A stretch of DNA of 64,000 nucleotides from [Mycobacterium] vasticus (GTDB lineage Bacteria > Actinomycetota > Actinomycetes > Mycobacteriales > Mycobacteriaceae): assembly GCF_020181595.1 (NCBI RefSeq), contig NZ_CP084028.1, forward strand, positions 2,043,731 through 2,107,730, read 5' to 3'. This document shows positions 17,370 through 28,447 of the stretch, in pieces. The notes beneath the pieces were generated by a model. That model saw only the letters and a list, made by a program, of their open reading frames with translations, was not told the origin of the DNA and did no database searches. The position numbers and the translations under genes are program-made. The stretch's first letter is position 1. Each line of letters begins with the position of its first letter.

Positions 17370-18835
17370 GCACAGACATCCCGGAAATTACTGACGCCGA
17401 GACGGTTTCGTCGTGGTCCGACGACGTCGACGTGGTGGTGATCGGCTTCGGCATCGGCGGCGGGTGTGCTGCGGTCAGCGCGGCGGCGGCCGGGGCGCGG
17501 GTGTTGGTCCTCGAGCGGGCCGCTGAGGCCGGCGGCACCACCGTGATGGCCGGCGGGCACTTCTACCTGGGCGGCGGCACGGCGGTGCAGCAGGCCACCG
17601 GGCATGCCGATTCCCCGGACGAGATGTACAAGTACCTGGTCGCGGTGTCGCGCGAGCCCGAGCACGACAAGATCCGGGCGTACTGCGACGGCAGCGTCGA
17701 GCACTTCAACTGGCTGGAAGCCCTGGGATTTCAGTTCGAGCGCAGCTACTACCCGGAGAAGGCGGTGATCCAGCCCAACACCGAGGGGCTGATGTACACC
17801 GGCAACGAGAAGGTGTGGCCGTTCCTGAATGAGGCCGTGCCCGCGCCGCGTGGACATAAGGTGCCGGTGCCCGGCGACACCCAGGGCGCCAAGATGGTGA
17901 TCGACCTGCTGCTCAAGCGCGCCGAGGAGCTGGGGGTCGAAATCCGCTATGAGACCGGCGCCACCGGGCTGATCACCGGCGGTTCGGCGAGGCCCGACGA
18001 CGCGGGCGCGGTAACCGGGGTGACGTGGAAGCGCTTCACCGAATCCGGTGCGATCAAAGCGAAGTCGGTGGTGATCGCCGCCGGGGGTTTCGTGATGAAC
18101 CCGGACATGGTGGCCCGCCACACGCCGAAGCTGGCCGAGAAGCCCTTCGTGCTGGGCAACACCTACGACGACGGTTTGGGCATCCGGCTGGGCATGTCGG
18201 CCGGTGGCGCGACCAAGCACATGGACCAGGTGTTCATCACCGCGCCGGTGTACCCGCCGTCGATCCTGCTGACCGGGATCATCGTCAACAAAGACGGCAA
18301 GCGATTTGTTGCCGAGGACTCATATCACTCGCGCACTTCGGGTTTCGTGATGGATCAGCCGGACAGCGCGGCGTTCCTGATCGTCGACGAGGCCCACATG
18401 CGCAAGCCCCAGGTGCCGCTGGTCCCGCTGATCGACGGCTGGGAATCGGTGTCGGAAATGGAAGCCGCACTGGGTATTCCGACCGGGAACCTGGTTGAGA
18501 CCCTGGAGCGCTACAACACTCACGCGGCACGCGGCGAGGACCCGGACTTCCACAAGCAACCGCCGTTCTTGGCGCCGCAGGACACCGGGCCGTGGGGCGC
18601 ATTCGACCTGTCGCTGGGCAAGGCGATGTACGCCGGCTTCACCGTCGGCGGGCTGGCGACGTCGGTGGACGGTGAAGTGCTGCGCGCCGACGGCAGCGCG
18701 GTACCGGGCCTGTACGCCGCCGGGGCCTGCGCAGCCAACATCGCCCAGGACGGCAAGGGCTATGCCAGCGGCACCCAGCTGGGGGAGGGCTCGTTCTTCG
18801 GCCGCCGCGCCGGGACCCATGCGGCAACCCGCTAG
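17366..18835 (+). CDS. FAD-dependent oxidoreductase, KstD/fumarate-reductase-like (Rv1817-like)
   Basis: This 489-residue protein belongs to the FAD_binding_2 family: dinucleotide motif [15 protein letters not shown] near residue 23, the [10 protein letters not shown] segment after the second strand, and a C-terminal [11 protein letters not shown] flavin-contact motif followed by [12 protein letters not shown]. It matches the size of Rv1817 (about 487). Relatives include 3-ketosteroid-delta1-dehydrogenases and fumarate reductase flavoproteins, so it probably oxidises or reduces a C-C bond next to a carbonyl. The substrate is unknown. The GTG start overlaps the VOC stop. A convergent terminator follows. 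Confidence 0.85.
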   Translation: MSTDIPEITDAETVSSWSDDVDVVVIGFGIGGGCAAVSAAAAGARVLVLERAAEAGGTTVMAGGHFYLGGGTAVQQATGHADSPDEMYKYLVAVSREPEHDKIRAYCDGSVEHFNWLEALGFQFERSYYPEKAVIQPNTEGLMYTGNEKVWPFLNEAVPAPRGHKVPVPGDTQGAKMVIDLLLKRAEELGVEIRYETGATGLITGGSARPDDAGAVTGVTWKRFTESGAIKAKSVVIAAGGFVMNPDMVARHTPKLAEKPFVLGNTYDDGLGIRLGMSAGGATKHMDQVFITAPVYPPSILLTGIIVNKDGKRFVAEDSYHSRTSGFVMDQPDSAAFLIVDEAHMRKPQVPLVPLIDGWESVSEMEAALGIPTGNLVETLERYNTHAARGEDPDFHKQPPFLAPQDTGPWGAFDLSLGKAMYAGFTVGGLATSVDGEVLRADGSAVPGLYAAGACAANIAQDGKGYASGTQLGEGSFFGRRAGTHAATR

Positions 18836-18844
18836 CGCGAGCGT

Positions 18845-18889
18845 GCGGGCCGGTCCGCCAAAGTCCCTGGTGGAGGCGGACCGGCCTGC
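18845..18889. terminator. Bidirectional hairpin between convergent genes
   Basis: gcgggccggtccgcc (18845-18859) pairs with ggcggaccggcctgc (18875-18889) over 15 positions with one G-U wobble and a 15-base loop. It lies between the flavoprotein gene and the convergent BacA-like transporter, and can act on either strand. Confidence 0.8.
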
Positions 18890-18902
18890 ACGGTCGCGGA
18901 GG

Positions 18903-20843
18903 TTAAACCGGGGTCAGCTCCCAGCGGCCCTGGCCCTGCAGCTCCAGCACCTGCTTGTGGTGCTGCCGCACGGTGTGGCGGTGGCTGACGCTGACCAGGA
19001 TGGTGTCGGGAAGTTCGCTGCGCAGCAGTCGATACAGGGCCAGCTCCAGACCCTCGTCGAGCGCTGAGGTCGACTCGTCGAGGAACGCGGCCTTGGGCCG
19101 GGTCAACAGCAGCCGGGCGAACGCGACCCGCTGCTGCTCGCCCGGGGAGAGCACCTTGGCCCAGTCCTCGACCTCGTCGAGCCGCTCAAGCAGGTTCGGC
19201 AGTGCCACCTTGTTCAGCGCGTCAGCGAACGCGATATCGGAAATCTCCTCGGGGGCAAGAGGATACGCCACGACGGTGCGCAGGTCCCCGAGCGGGATGT
19301 AGGGCAGCTGCGAGATGAACATCGTTGCGTGCTCATCATCCGGGCGGCGCAGCGTCCCGGATGCGTAGGGCCACAGCTGCGCCAGGCTGCGCAGCAGCGT
19401 CGTTTTTCCGCAGCCCGACGGACCGGAGATCATCAGCGCGTCGCCGACGGCCAGATGGACGTCGAGCGCCTCGATCAGCGGGTCACCCGCCGGGGTACGC
19501 ACCTCGACGCCTTCGATCTCGACGGTGCCCGCCGGGCTGGGCTTGACCAGCAGCTCCGGCAGTTCGCGGGCCTGGCGGTCGACCTCGATCAGCCCGTGCA
19601 GACGGATGATCGAGGCGCGGTAGCCGGCGAAGTTGTCGTAGGCGTTGCGGAAGAACGACAGTGAGTCCGAGATGTTGCCGAAGGCGGAGGCCGTCTGCGC
19701 CACCCCGCCGAACATGATCTGGCCGGAGAACAGTCGGGGTGCCTGAATCACCCAGGGCAGCGGCACGATCGCCTGGCTCACCGACAGGTTCCAGCCGGCG
19801 AACCCGATGGTCCGGTTCACGAACTTCAGATAGTTGTCGATGATCCCGGTGAAGCGGGCGCGCAACTGCATTCGTTCGGCGACCTCGCCCCGGTAGAAGG
19901 CCACGGACTCGGCGGCGTCGCGCACCCGCACCAACGCATACCGGAAGGCCGCGTTGGTCAGCTCGTTGCGGAAGCTCAGCCGGATCAGCGGCCGGCCGAT
20001 CCAGAACGCGACGACGGTGGCGATCGTGACGTAGACCAGAACGATCAGGAACATCGCCCGGGGGATGTCGACTCCGAGCACGGTGAGCGTGCCGGACAGG
20101 TTCCACAGGATGGCGGTGAACGAGACCACCGTCACCATCGACTGGACGGCGCCGAACAGCAGGGTGCTGCCTGTTCCGTTGGCCGGCGCATTCGGGTTGG
20201 CGCCGTTGCCGGCGGTGAAGATGTCGATGTCCTGCTGGATGCGCTGGTCGGGGTTGTCGATCGCGCCTTCGACGGCCTCGCCGATGATCGGGTCCAGCGG
20301 TGTCCGCACGAAGTGGGCGCGGTAGTAGGCCCGACCGTCCAGCCAGTCGCCGGTGAGCCGCTCGGTCAGCCAGATACGCCAGTTCACCATGAAGTGCTGA
20401 GTCAGGTAGATATCAAGCATGACGCGTATCACATGCATTACCGCCATCAGGCTGAAGATCCCGATCGACATCCAGAACCCATGCACGCCTGAGGATTTCA
20501 CTGCCTCGTCACCGCTGGCCGCGCCCTGGAAGGCGGTCTGCAGAGACGAGTACATGTCATTGCCCTGGTAACTGAACAGGACGTTGAGCCGAACCGCGGT
20601 GATGACCGAGAGCAGCAACACGCCCAGCATCAGCCAGACCCGCAGGCTGTCGCGGCCGGTGAAGTAGGCGCCCGTGATCTCCCAGAACTGCCGCCCCCAG
20701 CGGGTGCTCACCCGCAGCAGCGCTACCACACCCACCACGCACACCGCGCTGATGGTCCAGGCCATCGCGATCCACAACAGCGAATCGGGCAGTGCGTGCG
20801 CCCACTCGACGGAGGGCTTGAACAGCTTTGAGTCCACTGCCAT
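18903..20843 (-). CDS. bacA: BacA/SbmA-type ABC transporter (Rv1819c-like)
   Basis: This 646-residue fused exporter-fold protein has about six membrane helices in a SbmA/BacA-like domain (residues 20-400) and a C-terminal ATPase with Walker A GPSGCGKT, signature LSPGEQQR, Walker B AAFLDES and a switch His in VSVSHRH. It matches Rv1819c (639 residues), which imports vitamin B12 and hydrophilic peptides such as bleomycin through a large aqueous cavity. A short Ala/Gly/Asn-rich insert ([17 protein letters not shown]) lies near residue 213. It is divergent from secA2 with 65 bases between the starts. Confidence 0.92.
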   Translation of the reverse strand: MAVDSKLFKPSVEWAHALPDSLLWIAMAWTISAVCVVGVVALLRVSTRWGRQFWEITGAYFTGRDSLRVWLMLGVLLLSVITAVRLNVLFSYQGNDMYSSLQTAFQGAASGDEAVKSSGVHGFWMSIGIFSLMAVMHVIRVMLDIYLTQHFMVNWRIWLTERLTGDWLDGRAYYRAHFVRTPLDPIIGEAVEGAIDNPDQRIQQDIDIFTAGNGANPNAPANGTGSTLLFGAVQSMVTVVSFTAILWNLSGTLTVLGVDIPRAMFLIVLVYVTIATVVAFWIGRPLIRLSFRNELTNAAFRYALVRVRDAAESVAFYRGEVAERMQLRARFTGIIDNYLKFVNRTIGFAGWNLSVSQAIVPLPWVIQAPRLFSGQIMFGGVAQTASAFGNISDSLSFFRNAYDNFAGYRASIIRLHGLIEVDRQARELPELLVKPSPAGTVEIEGVEVRTPAGDPLIEALDVHLAVGDALMISGPSGCGKTTLLRSLAQLWPYASGTLRRPDDEHATMFISQLPYIPLGDLRTVVAYPLAPEEISDIAFADALNKVALPNLLERLDEVEDWAKVLSPGEQQRVAFARLLLTRPKAAFLDESTSALDEGLELALYRLLRSELPDTILVSVSHRHTVRQHHKQVLELQGQGRWELTPV

Positions 20844-20908
20844 GTCTCCTATGCGATCGCCGAAATCCCCGTGCGAAACCTACCGCAGTCACCGCGTACG
20901 GTTGTGCT

Positions 20909-23263
20909 GTGGCTAACACCTCCAAAATCGTCTCTGGAACCACGCGTGCCAAGTCGGGCCGGCTGAGCGGCAAGTTCTGGAAACTGCTGGGCGCCAGCAC
21001 CGAGAAGAACCAGAGTCGCTCACTGGCAGAGGTCACCGCCGCGGGCGACTTCGCGAAGAAGGCTGCCGGCCTCGACGACGAGCAGCTGCGCAAGGCCGCG
21101 CAGCTGCTCAAGCTCAAGGAGCTGGCGGAAGCCTCCGACATCCCGCAGTTCCTGGCGATCGCCCGCGAGGCCGCCGAACGCAGCATCGGGATGCGCCCCT
21201 TCGATGTTCAGTTGCAGGGCGCGCTGCGGATGCTGGCCGGCGACGTCGTCGAGATGGCCACCGGTGAGGGCAAGACGTTGTCCGGTGCGATCGCCGCCGC
21301 CGGCTACGCCATCGGCGGGCGTCACGTACACGTCGTCACGATCAACGACTACCTGGCCCGCCGCGACGCCGAATGGATGGGGCCGCTGCTGGCCGCGATG
21401 GGCGTGACGGTCGGCTGGATCACCGCCGACTCCAGTTCCGCCGACCGCCGGGCGGCCTACAAGTGCGACGTCACCTACGCGTCGGTCAACGAGATCGGCT
21501 TCGACGTCCTGCGTGACCAGCTGGTCACCGATGTCGAGGACCTGGTCTCGCCCAATCCGGACGTGGCGCTCATCGACGAAGCCGACTCGGTGCTCGTCGA
21601 CGAGGCCCTGGTGCCGTTGGTGCTGGCCGGCACCACCCACCGGGAGACTCCCCGGATGGAGATCGTCGAGCTGGTCGGGCGGCTCACTCCCGGAGTGGAC
21701 TACGACTCCGACGAGGACCGGCGCAACATCCATCTCACCGAGGTCGGTGCGCGCAAGGTGGAGAAGGCCCTCGGCGGGATCGACCTGTACTCCGAGGAGC
21801 ACGTGGTGTCCACGCTGACCGAGGTCAACGTCGCGCTGCACGCCCACGTGATGCTGCAGCGCGACGTGCACTACATCGTCCGCGACGGCAAAGTGCAGTT
21901 GATCAACGCCTCGCGGGGCCGGATCGCCGCCCTGCAGCGCTGGCCGGACGGTCTGCAGGCCGCGGTGGAGGCCAAGGAGGGCATCGAGACCACCGAGACC
22001 GGTGAGGTGCTCGACACCATCACGGTCCAGGCCCTGGTCAACCGGTATCCCACCGTGTGTGGCATGACCGGCACGGCACTGGCGGCCGGTGAGCAGCTGC
22101 GCCAGTTCTACCAGCTCGGGGTCTCGCCGATCGCGCCGAACATGCCCAACGTCCGCGAGGACGAGACCGATCGGGTCTACATCACCGCCGCGGCCAAGAA
22201 CGACGCCATCCTCGAACACATTGTGGCGGTGCACGAGACGGGCCAGCCGGTGCTGGTCGGTACCCACGATGTCGCCGAGTCCGAGGAACTCTACGAGCGG
22301 TTGCGTAAGCGCGGGGTGCCCGCGGTGGTGCTCAACGCCAAGAACGACGCCGAGGAGGCCACGGTGATCGCCGAGGCGGGCAAGCTCGGCGTGGTCACGG
22401 TGTCCACCCAGATGGCCGGCCGCGGCACCGACATCCGGCTGGGCGGCTCGGAAGAGGCGGACCACGACCGGATCGTCGAACTCGGCGGGCTGCACGTGAT
22501 CGGCACCGGGCGTCAGCACACCGAGCGCCTGGACAACCAGCTGCGTGGACGCGCCGGCCGCCAGGGCGACCCGGGGTCGTCGGTGTTCTTCTCCAGCTGG
22601 GAGGACGAAGTCGTGGCGACCAACCTGGAAGCCAACAAGCTGCCGCTGGAGACCGATGAAGACGGTCGGATCCTGAGCCCGAAGGCCTCCGGGATGCTCG
22701 ACCACGCGCAGCGCATCGCCGAGGGCAAGCTGCTCGACATCCACGCCAACACCTGGCGGTACAACCAGCTGATCGCGCAGCAGCGGGCGATCATCGTGGA
22801 GCGACGCAACACGCTGCTGTCGACCCAGGCGGCCCGCGACGAACTCGCCGAGCTGGCCCCGCAGCGCTACGCCGAACTGGTCGAGCAGCTCGGTGAGGGA
22901 GCCGAGGCCAAGTTGGAGAAGATCTGCCGGCTGATCATGCTCTACCACCTCGACCGGGGCTGGGCCGATCACCTGGCGTTCCTGGCCGACATCCGGGAGA
23001 GCATCCACCTGAGGGCCCTGGGCCGGCAGAACCCCCTCGACGAGTTCCACCGAATGGCGTTGGACGCGTTCGCCTCGCTTGCCGCCGACGCGATCGAGGC
23101 GGCTCAGCAGACCCTGGAGACCTCGGACTCGATCGAGTCGGAGCCGGGGATCGACCTGTCCAAGCTGGCGCGGCCCACTTCGACGTGGACCTACATGGTC
23201 CGCGACAACCCGCTCAGCGACGACACGATGGACGCGCTGAGTCTTCCCGGGATCTTCCGCTAA
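20909..23263 (+). CDS. secA2: SecA2, accessory Sec ATPase
   Basis: This 784-residue SecA family ATPase has Walker A MATGEGKT (116-123), the DEAD-type [14 protein letters not shown] segment and the C-terminal motor motif [13 protein letters not shown]. It is shorter than housekeeping SecA1 because the C-terminal zinc/SecB-binding tail is missing; it ends [10 protein letters not shown], as SecA2 does in M. tuberculosis. SecA2 exports a subset of proteins, including virulence factors such as SapM. The GTG at 20909 gives the family N terminus; the frame is open further upstream into the divergent promoter region but is not conserved. Ten bases separate it from pgsA2. Confidence 0.95.
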   Translation: MANTSKIVSGTTRAKSGRLSGKFWKLLGASTEKNQSRSLAEVTAAGDFAKKAAGLDDEQLRKAAQLLKLKELAEASDIPQFLAIAREAAERSIGMRPFDVQLQGALRMLAGDVVEMATGEGKTLSGAIAAAGYAIGGRHVHVVTINDYLARRDAEWMGPLLAAMGVTVGWITADSSSADRRAAYKCDVTYASVNEIGFDVLRDQLVTDVEDLVSPNPDVALIDEADSVLVDEALVPLVLAGTTHRETPRMEIVELVGRLTPGVDYDSDEDRRNIHLTEVGARKVEKALGGIDLYSEEHVVSTLTEVNVALHAHVMLQRDVHYIVRDGKVQLINASRGRIAALQRWPDGLQAAVEAKEGIETTETGEVLDTITVQALVNRYPTVCGMTGTALAAGEQLRQFYQLGVSPIAPNMPNVREDETDRVYITAAAKNDAILEHIVAVHETGQPVLVGTHDVAESEELYERLRKRGVPAVVLNAKNDAEEATVIAEAGKLGVVTVSTQMAGRGTDIRLGGSEEADHDRIVELGGLHVIGTGRQHTERLDNQLRGRAGRQGDPGSSVFFSSWEDEVVATNLEANKLPLETDEDGRILSPKASGMLDHAQRIAEGKLLDIHANTWRYNQLIAQQRAIIVERRNTLLSTQAARDELAELAPQRYAELVEQLGEGAEAKLEKICRLIMLYHLDRGWADHLAFLADIRESIHLRALGRQNPLDEFHRMALDAFASLAADAIEAAQQTLETSDSIESEPGIDLSKLARPTSTWTYMVRDNPLSDDTMDALSLPGIFR

Positions 23264-23272
23264 GGCGGCGGC

Positions 23273-23875
23273 ATGGCTGCCGGGTCCGGGTCCGATCGAA
23301 ACCATGACCGGGTGCTCACCGTGCCCAATGTCATCAGCCTGGCGCGCCTCGGGCTGATCGGGGTTTTCCTCTATCTGCTGCTGGTCGCGCGTGCGGACGG
23401 TCCGGCGGTGGCGACCCTGATGCTCAGCGGCGCGTCGGACTGGGTCGACGGCAAACTGGCCCGGCTGTTGGACCAGTCCTCGACGCTGGGCGCCCTGCTG
23501 GACCCGGCGATCGACCGGCTCTACATGGTGGCCGTCCCGGTCTCCTTCGCGCTGCGCGGTCTGGTGCCGTGGTGGATCATCGGCGTGTTGCTGGCCCGCG
23601 ATCTGTTGCTGGTCGCGGTGTTGCCGGCGCTGCGCAGCCGGGGACTGACCGCGCTGCCGGTTACCTACATCGGTAAGGCGGGCACATTCGCGCTGATGTC
23701 GGCGTTTCCGTTGATCCTGCTGGGGCAGTGGCCGCAATTGTGGAGCCGGGTGGTGGGGTCGGTCGGCTGGGCCTTCCTGATCTGGGGCCTGGCCATGTAC
23801 CTGTGGGCGTTCGTGCTGTACGTGGTTCAGGCGGCGCTGGTGGTCCGCACGATGCCCAAGGCCGCCGGTGTCTGA
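23273..23875 (+). CDS. pgsA2: CDP-alcohol phosphatidyltransferase (PgsA2-like)
   Basis: This 200-residue integral membrane enzyme carries the complete catalytic signature DxxDGxxARxxxxxxxxGxxxDxxxD between Asp56 and Asp81 (DWVDGKLAR, then GALLDPAID). About five to six membrane helices are visible. The family transfers a phosphatidyl group from CDP-diacylglycerol to an alcohol. M. tuberculosis names this PgsA2 (Rv1822), but the acceptor is not proven; cardiolipin or phosphatidylglycerophosphate synthesis are options. It follows secA2 directly, and the next start overlaps its end by eight bases. Confidence 0.88.
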   Translation: MAAGSGSDRNHDRVLTVPNVISLARLGLIGVFLYLLLVARADGPAVATLMLSGASDWVDGKLARLLDQSSTLGALLDPAIDRLYMVAVPVSFALRGLVPWWIIGVLLARDLLLVAVLPALRSRGLTALPVTYIGKAGTFALMSAFPLILLGQWPQLWSRVVGSVGWAFLIWGLAMYLWAFVLYVVQAALVVRTMPKAAGV

Positions 23876-24788
23876 GCCGTTCTTCGCGCTGAGCGGCTAT
23901 GAATCCGGCCGAGGCAGGAGTCCGGATGAGAGCGGCCGGCCCGAGACCTTCGCGGTGCCGTCGCTGCTGCGCTCACTGCTGTCCGAACACCTTGATCCCG
24001 GCTATGCCGCAGCGGTCGGCCCGCCCTCCGGCCGGGCGGCGAGATGGATGTGGGAGGCGCTGGCGGCGTTGTTGGTGGCCGCGGTGTTCGCGGTTGCGGT
24101 CACCCAGGCCCGATCCACCGAGCCCGGGGTGCGAGACGCCCGGCAGGTACTGGCCAGCAACGTGCGGTCGGCCGAAAGCACCACCAGCCGTCTGACCGAC
24201 AAACGCGACGAACTGACCGATCACGTCGACGACTTGCGCCGCCACCGGCTGGCCGACGACGCCGAGGGACGACGGTTGCTGGCCGGCCTCGACCAACTGA
24301 GCCTGGAGGGGGCCAGCACCTCGGTCACCGGGCCGGGCCTGCTGGTCACCGTGACCGAACCCGGGGTGGGGCGCAATCTCTCGGATGCCTCCAAGCAGCG
24401 GGTGTCGGGCAGCCGGCAGATCATCTTGGACCGGGATCTGCAGCTGGTGGTCAACTCACTGTGGGCCAGTGGCGCCGAGGCGATCTCGGTCGGCGACATC
24501 CGCATCGGTCCCAACGTGACGATCCGGCAGGCCGGCGGGGCCATACTGGTCGACAACAAGCCGATCAGCAGCCCCTACTCGGTGCGTGCCATCGGAGCAC
24601 CGCAACACCTGCGCGACGCGTTCGACCGCAGCCCCGGGCTGTATCGGCTGCGCCTGCTGGAGATGTCCTATCGCGTGGAGGTGCGGGTCGACGGTCGCAG
24701 TGCGGCAGACCTGACCCTGCCCGCCGGCGCGGTGCGTGATGTCCGCTATGCCCAACAGATGGGGGAGCACGGAATGAGTGGTCGATGA
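23868..24788 (+). CDS. DUF881 membrane-anchored protein (Rv1823-like)
   Basis: This 306-residue protein has one membrane helix (about 58-78), then a coiled-coil stretch ([20 protein letters not shown]...) and a DUF881 domain (about 140-290) containing [15 protein letters not shown] and [16 protein letters not shown]881 proteins resemble YlxW/YlxX of Bacillus, which occur with cell division genes. It overlaps pgsA2 and the following sbp gene, so it belongs to a pgsA2-DUF881-sbp-DUF881 operon. The extracellular C-terminal domain suggests a role in the cell wall space; function is unknown. Confidence 0.85.
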   Translation: MSEPFFALSGYESGRGRSPDESGRPETFAVPSLLRSLLSEHLDPGYAAAVGPPSGRAARWMWEALAALLVAAVFAVAVTQARSTEPGVRDARQVLASNVRSAESTTSRLTDKRDELTDHVDDLRRHRLADDAEGRRLLAGLDQLSLEGASTSVTGPGLLVTVTEPGVGRNLSDASKQRVSGSRQIILDRDLQLVVNSLWASGAEAISVGDIRIGPNVTIRQAGGAILVDNKPISSPYSVRAIGAPQHLRDAFDRSPGLYRLRLLEMSYRVEVRVDGRSAADLTLPAGAVRDVRYAQQMGEHGMSGR

Positions 24789-25117
24789 TCGGGATCGCCG
24801 CGCTGGTCGCCGGCATCGTGCTGGGCCTGGTGTTGCATCCCAGCGTTCCCGAGGTGATCGCGCCCTATCTGCCGATCGCCGTGGTGGCCGCCCTGGACGC
24901 GGTGTTCGGCGGCCTGCGCGCCTACCTGGAGCGGATCTTCGACGCGAAGGTGTTCGTGGTGTCGTTCACGTTCAACGTCCTGGTCGCCGCGCTGATCGTC
25001 TTCGTCGGCGACCAGTTGGGGGTGGGGACCCAGCTGTCCACCGCGATCATCGTGGTCCTCGGGATCCGCATCTTCGGCAACGCCGCGGCGTTGCGGAGGA
25101 AACTGTTCGGTGCCTGA
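24785..25117 (+). CDS. sbp: Small basic membrane protein Sbp (DUF1290, Rv1824-like)
   Basis: This 110-residue protein has three to four hydrophobic helices and a conserved core, [22 protein letters not shown], typical of the Sbp/DUF1290 family. The Bacillus homologue lies in the division region near ftsZ with a YlxW-type gene, and the same pairing with DUF881 genes is seen here on both sides. ATGA overlap at the start and an eight-base overlap at the end show tight coupling. Its molecular function is not known. Confidence 0.88.
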   Translation: MIGIAALVAGIVLGLVLHPSVPEVIAPYLPIAVVAALDAVFGGLRAYLERIFDAKVFVVSFTFNVLVAALIVFVGDQLGVGTQLSTAIIVVLGIRIFGNAAALRRKLFGA

Positions 25118-25835
25118 CGCCAAGGACCCCAAGGATTCCGACACCCGTTCCGGACCGCTGTTCGGTGTGTTGGGGATGCTGCTGTGCCTGCTGCTGGGGG
25201 TGGCGATCGCCACCCAGGTGCGCCAGACCGATTCGGGCGACGCGCTGGAGACCGCCCGGCCCGCCGACCTGCTGGTGCTGCTGGACTCGCTGCGCCAACG
25301 CGAAGCCGTGCTCAACACCGAGGTGGCCGATCTGCAGCAGACCCTCAACGCATTGCAGGAGTCCGGCAGCAGCGATCAGGCTGCCATCGAGAACGCCCAG
25401 GCCCGGCTGGCCGCTTTGGCGATCATGATCGGCACCGTCGGTGCCGTCGGGCCGGGGGTGGTGGTCACCGTCGAGGATGCGGCCCGTGGCGTCGCCGCCG
25501 AGACCATGCTCGACGTGATCAACGAGCTCCGGGCGGCGGGAGCCGAGGCGATGGAGGTCCGCGACGGCACCCAGGCGGTGCGGATCGGAGTGGACTCATG
25601 GGTGGCCGGCAGCCCCGGCGCGTTGGAGTTCGACGGGACGGCGCTGACCCCGCCGTATTCGGTTCTGGCGATTGGGGATCCCCCCACCCTTGCCGCCGCG
25701 ATGAACATTCCCGGCGGCGCCGTCGACAGCGTGCGGCGCCTCGGTGGGGTGATGGCGGTGCAGCAGACCGACCATGTGGAGGTGACCGTGTTGCGGCAAC
25801 CGAAACCGCGCCAATACGCTCAACCCGTCAAGTGA
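25110..25835 (+). CDS. DUF881 membrane-anchored protein (Rv1825-like)
   Basis: This 241-residue DUF881 protein is a shorter paralogue of 23868-24788: one membrane helix (about 18-37), a coiled-coil (about 55-105), then the domain with VGPGVVVTVEDA and NELRAAGAEAMEVRDG. The GTG start overlaps sbp. Two DUF881 proteins flanking Sbp may form a hetero-oligomer with it at the membrane; this is inference from gene order. It precedes gcvH by 28 bases, and readthrough into gcvH is likely. Confidence 0.85.
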   Translation: MPDAKDPKDSDTRSGPLFGVLGMLLCLLLGVAIATQVRQTDSGDALETARPADLLVLLDSLRQREAVLNTEVADLQQTLNALQESGSSDQAAIENAQARLAALAIMIGTVGAVGPGVVVTVEDAARGVAAETMLDVINELRAAGAEAMEVRDGTQAVRIGVDSWVAGSPGALEFDGTALTPPYSVLAIGDPPTLAAAMNIPGGAVDSVRRLGGVMAVQQTDHVEVTVLRQPKPRQYAQPVK

Positions 25836-25863
25836 ACCCGACAGCGCAAGGAGCACGATCACC

Positions 25864-26259
25864 GTGAGTGACGTTCCGTCCGACCTCTACTACACCGCCG
25901 AGCACGAGTGGGTTCGGCGCACCGGTGAGGACACCGTCCGCGTCGGCATCACCGATTTCGCCCAGTCGGCGCTGGGCGACGTGGTTTTCGTGCAACTGCC
26001 CGACGTGGGTACCGAGGTGACCGCGGGGGATGCTTTCGGCGAGGTGGAGTCGACCAAGTCGGTCTCCGACCTGTATGCACCGATCTCGGCGAAGGTGACC
26101 GCGGTCAACGCCGATCTGGACGGCGGCCCTCAGCTGGTCAACTCCGACCCCTACGGCGCCGGCTGGCTGGTGGAGCTTGCGGCGACGAGCGACGCGTTGG
26201 ACGAGAGCCTTTCCGGGCTGCTGACCCCCGACGCCTACCGCGCGACGCTGGCCGAGTGA
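25864..26259 (+). CDS. gcvH: Glycine cleavage system H protein
   Basis: This 131-residue lipoyl carrier has Lys65 in GEVESTKSVSDLYAP as the lipoylation site, and the ALGDVVFVQLPDVG strand motif. It shuttles the aminomethyl group from the P protein (gcvB, 29439-32294) to the T protein, with L protein reoxidising it. The GTG at 25864 follows an aggagcacgatcacc segment. gcvH lies 3.2 kb from gcvB and has no riboswitch of its own, so the two subunits appear to be regulated differently. Confidence 0.95.
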   Translation: MSDVPSDLYYTAEHEWVRRTGEDTVRVGITDFAQSALGDVVFVQLPDVGTEVTAGDAFGEVESTKSVSDLYAPISAKVTAVNADLDGGPQLVNSDPYGAGWLVELAATSDALDESLSGLLTPDAYRATLAE

Positions 26260-26436
26260 CGATTGCTACCGTGCCTGCCGGGATGCGCCGGGATTCACCG
26301 GACACGATCCCACCGTGCGGGGACATTATCGACCGCTGCACGGTACGGTCGACTCAACGATCGCGGGCTGTCCCGCGGCGGATCCCCGGCGGATATGTGA
26401 CCAGCCAGCACGACAGCGGCCAGTGAGGAGTAGCGG

Positions 26437-26922
26437 GTGACGGAGAAGGACTCGGACAAGGGGCAGGACCAGCTCGGCGACGAGGTAACGGTGGAGACCA
26501 CCTCGGTGTTTCGCGCCGACTTCCTGAGTGAACTTGACGCCCCCGCGCAGGCCGGTGGCGAAGGGTTGTCCTCGGGAGTCGAGGGGCTGCCCGCTGGGTC
26601 GGCACTGCTGGTCGTCAAGCGGGGTCCCAACGCCGGGTCGCGTTTTCTGCTCGACCGGTCGGTGACCGCGGCTGGCCGGCACCCTGACAGTGACATTTTC
26701 CTCGACGACGTCACCGTCAGCCGTCGCCATGCCGAGTTCCGGTTGGAGGGCAACGAGTTTCAGGTCGTCGACGTCGGCAGCCTCAACGGCACCTACGTCA
26801 ACCGGGAGCCGGTCGATTCTGCGGTTCTGGTCAACGGCGACGAAGTTCAGGTCGGCAAGTTCCGCCTGGTGTTCCTGACCGGCCCGACGTCCGGTGATGC
26901 TGAGGCCGGGCCGGGAAGCTAG
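26437..26922 (+). CDS. garA: GarA, FHA-domain regulator of glutamate/2-oxoglutarate metabolism
   Basis: This 161-residue protein has the N-terminal phospho-motif VETTSVF with Thr21 and Thr22 at the same positions as M. tuberculosis GarA, where PknG and PknB act. The FHA domain (about 55-150) shows the phosphothreonine-binding residues in [21 protein letters not shown] and GSLNGTYVN. Unphosphorylated GarA binds and inhibits 2-oxoglutarate dehydrogenase and glutamate dehydrogenase and stimulates glutamate synthase. The GTG follows gaggag. A 177-base gap after gcvH presumably holds its promoter; I see no convincing element there. The stop overlaps the next start by one base. Confidence 0.95.
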   Translation: MTEKDSDKGQDQLGDEVTVETTSVFRADFLSELDAPAQAGGEGLSSGVEGLPAGSALLVVKRGPNAGSRFLLDRSVTAAGRHPDSDIFLDDVTVSRRHAEFRLEGNEFQVVDVGSLNGTYVNREPVDSAVLVNGDEVQVGKFRLVFLTGPTSGDAEAGPGS

Positions 26923-27659
26923 TGACCGCGCCTGACAGCCCTGAACTGACCGGGATGTCGATCGGAGCGGTGCTGGATCTGCTTCGGCCGGATTTTCCCG
27001 ATGTCACGATCTCCAAGATCCGATTCCTGGAGACCGAGGGGCTGGTCACGCCGCAGCGCGCGGCGTCGGGCTATCGCCGGTTCAGTGCCTATGACTGTGC
27101 GCGGTTGCGCTTCGTGCTGACTGCGCAGCGCGACCAGTACCTGCCGCTGAAGGTGATCAAGGCGCGACTGGACGCCGAAGAGGACGGGACGCTACCGGCG
27201 CCCGCCTCACCGTATCCGGCGCCACGCCTGGTGACAGCGGCCGGCCAGTCCGCCGGAGATGAGCGGCCGGGGCCGATGCCGCCGCGGCAGGTGCGCCTGA
27301 GTCGTGAGGATCTGCTGGAACGTTCCGGTGCCGACGAGGCTCTGCTGGTATCGCTGACCCGATCCGGGGTGATCGTGGCAGGACCGGGTGGCTTCTTCGA
27401 CGAGCACGCGGTGGTCATCGTTCAGTGCGCGCGGGGGCTGGCCGACTACGGCGTGGAGCCGCGCCACCTTCGGGCGTTCCGATCGGCGGCCGACCGGCAG
27501 GCCGATCTGATCGCTCAGATCGCCGGGCCGATGGTCAAGGGCGGCAAGGCCGGTGCGCGCGACCGGGCCGACGACCTGGCCCGTGAGGTCGCAGCACTGG
27601 CGATCGCCCTGCACACCGCCTTGCTCAAGTCGGCGGTACACGACGTTCTGCACGGCTGA
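26922..27659 (+). CDS. MerR-family regulator (Rv1828-like)
   Basis: This 245-residue protein has an N-terminal MerR winged helix (about 12-85): [26 protein letters not shown] is followed by [16 protein letters not shown]. The long C-terminal domain is unlike metal-sensing MerR proteins and resembles Rv1828. No Cys-based metal site is visible. It starts with GTG at the last base of the garA stop codon, so garA and this regulator are one transcript. DNA target and ligand cannot be read from the sequence. Confidence 0.88.
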   Translation: MTAPDSPELTGMSIGAVLDLLRPDFPDVTISKIRFLETEGLVTPQRAASGYRRFSAYDCARLRFVLTAQRDQYLPLKVIKARLDAEEDGTLPAPASPYPAPRLVTAAGQSAGDERPGPMPPRQVRLSREDLLERSGADEALLVSLTRSGVIVAGPGGFFDEHAVVIVQCARGLADYGVEPRHLRAFRSAADRQADLIAQIAGPMVKGGKAGARDRADDLAREVAALAIALHTALLKSAVHDVLHG

Positions 27660-27720
27660 GGACTAGACTTCGGCTCGGCGGGGCGTGGTACATCAAGCAC
27701 ATGCGGAGGGCTGGCTGGAG

Positions 27721-28215
27721 ATGGGTGAAGTTCGCGTGGTCGGCATTCGCGTCGAGCAGCCGCAGAACCAGCCGGTACTGCTGTTGCGTGAATCCGATGG
27801 CGACCGTTACCTCCCGATCTGGATCGGGCAGGCCGAGGCCGCCGCTATCGCACTCGAGCAGCAGGGTGTGGAGCCGGCCCGTCCTCTGACGCACGACCTG
27901 ATTCGTGATCTCATTGCGGCACTCGGGCATTCGCTGAAGGAAGTTCGTATCGTCGACCTGCAGGAAGGTACGTTCTACGCCGACCTGATCTTCGACCGCG
28001 ACATCACGGTGTCGGCCCGGCCGTCGGATTCGGTGGCGATCGCGCTGCGGGTCGGGGTCCCGATCTACGTCGAAGAATCGGTGCTGGCCGAGGCCGGGCT
28101 GCTGATCCCCGATGAGAACGATGACGAGAGTTCCGGCGCGGTGCGCGAGGACGAGGTGGAGAAGTTCAAGGAGTTCCTCGATAGCGTGTCGCCGGACGAT
28201 TTCAAAGCAACCTGA
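27721..28215 (+). CDS. Bifunctional nuclease domain protein (DUF151, Rv1829-like)
   Basis: This 164-residue protein begins MGEVRVVGIRVEQPQNQPVL and contains the BFN/DUF151 segment LPIWIGQAEAAAIA, then TFYADLIFDR and RPSDSVAIALR. The length equals Rv1829. Plant members have DNase and RNase activity; bacterial function is unproven. An upstream in-frame GTG exists at 27685, but conservation begins at the ATG at 27721. It sits between two MerR regulators, an arrangement conserved in mycobacteria. Confidence 0.9.
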   Translation: MGEVRVVGIRVEQPQNQPVLLLRESDGDRYLPIWIGQAEAAAIALEQQGVEPARPLTHDLIRDLIAALGHSLKEVRIVDLQEGTFYADLIFDRDITVSARPSDSVAIALRVGVPIYVEESVLAEAGLLIPDENDDESSGAVREDEVEKFKEFLDSVSPDDFKAT

Positions 28216-28447
28216 CCCGGCGCGGCGGCCTCAGCCCCGTCACGGATGAGTCTCATCTGAAGAGTGGTCACCACGACACGCCCACTGGGAGGCCGGACGC
28301 ACAAAATCCGGGCCCATACTTGAGACCACGACGGGAACAACTGCAGGGCGGTCCGCCGCGGCGTATGCTCACGACCAACTCGGGCAAGAGCAAACGCGGC
28401 CACCGGCCAGTCAGTGGCAACGAGCGCGATCGGCGAGAGGAAGCACC

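Noticed and set aside
21020..23737. Minus-strand open frame of about 905 codons opposite secA2
   Set aside because: It is the mirror of a well-conserved SecA2 gene in GC-rich DNA; the translation is low-complexity Arg/His/Gln/Gly with no family resemblance.
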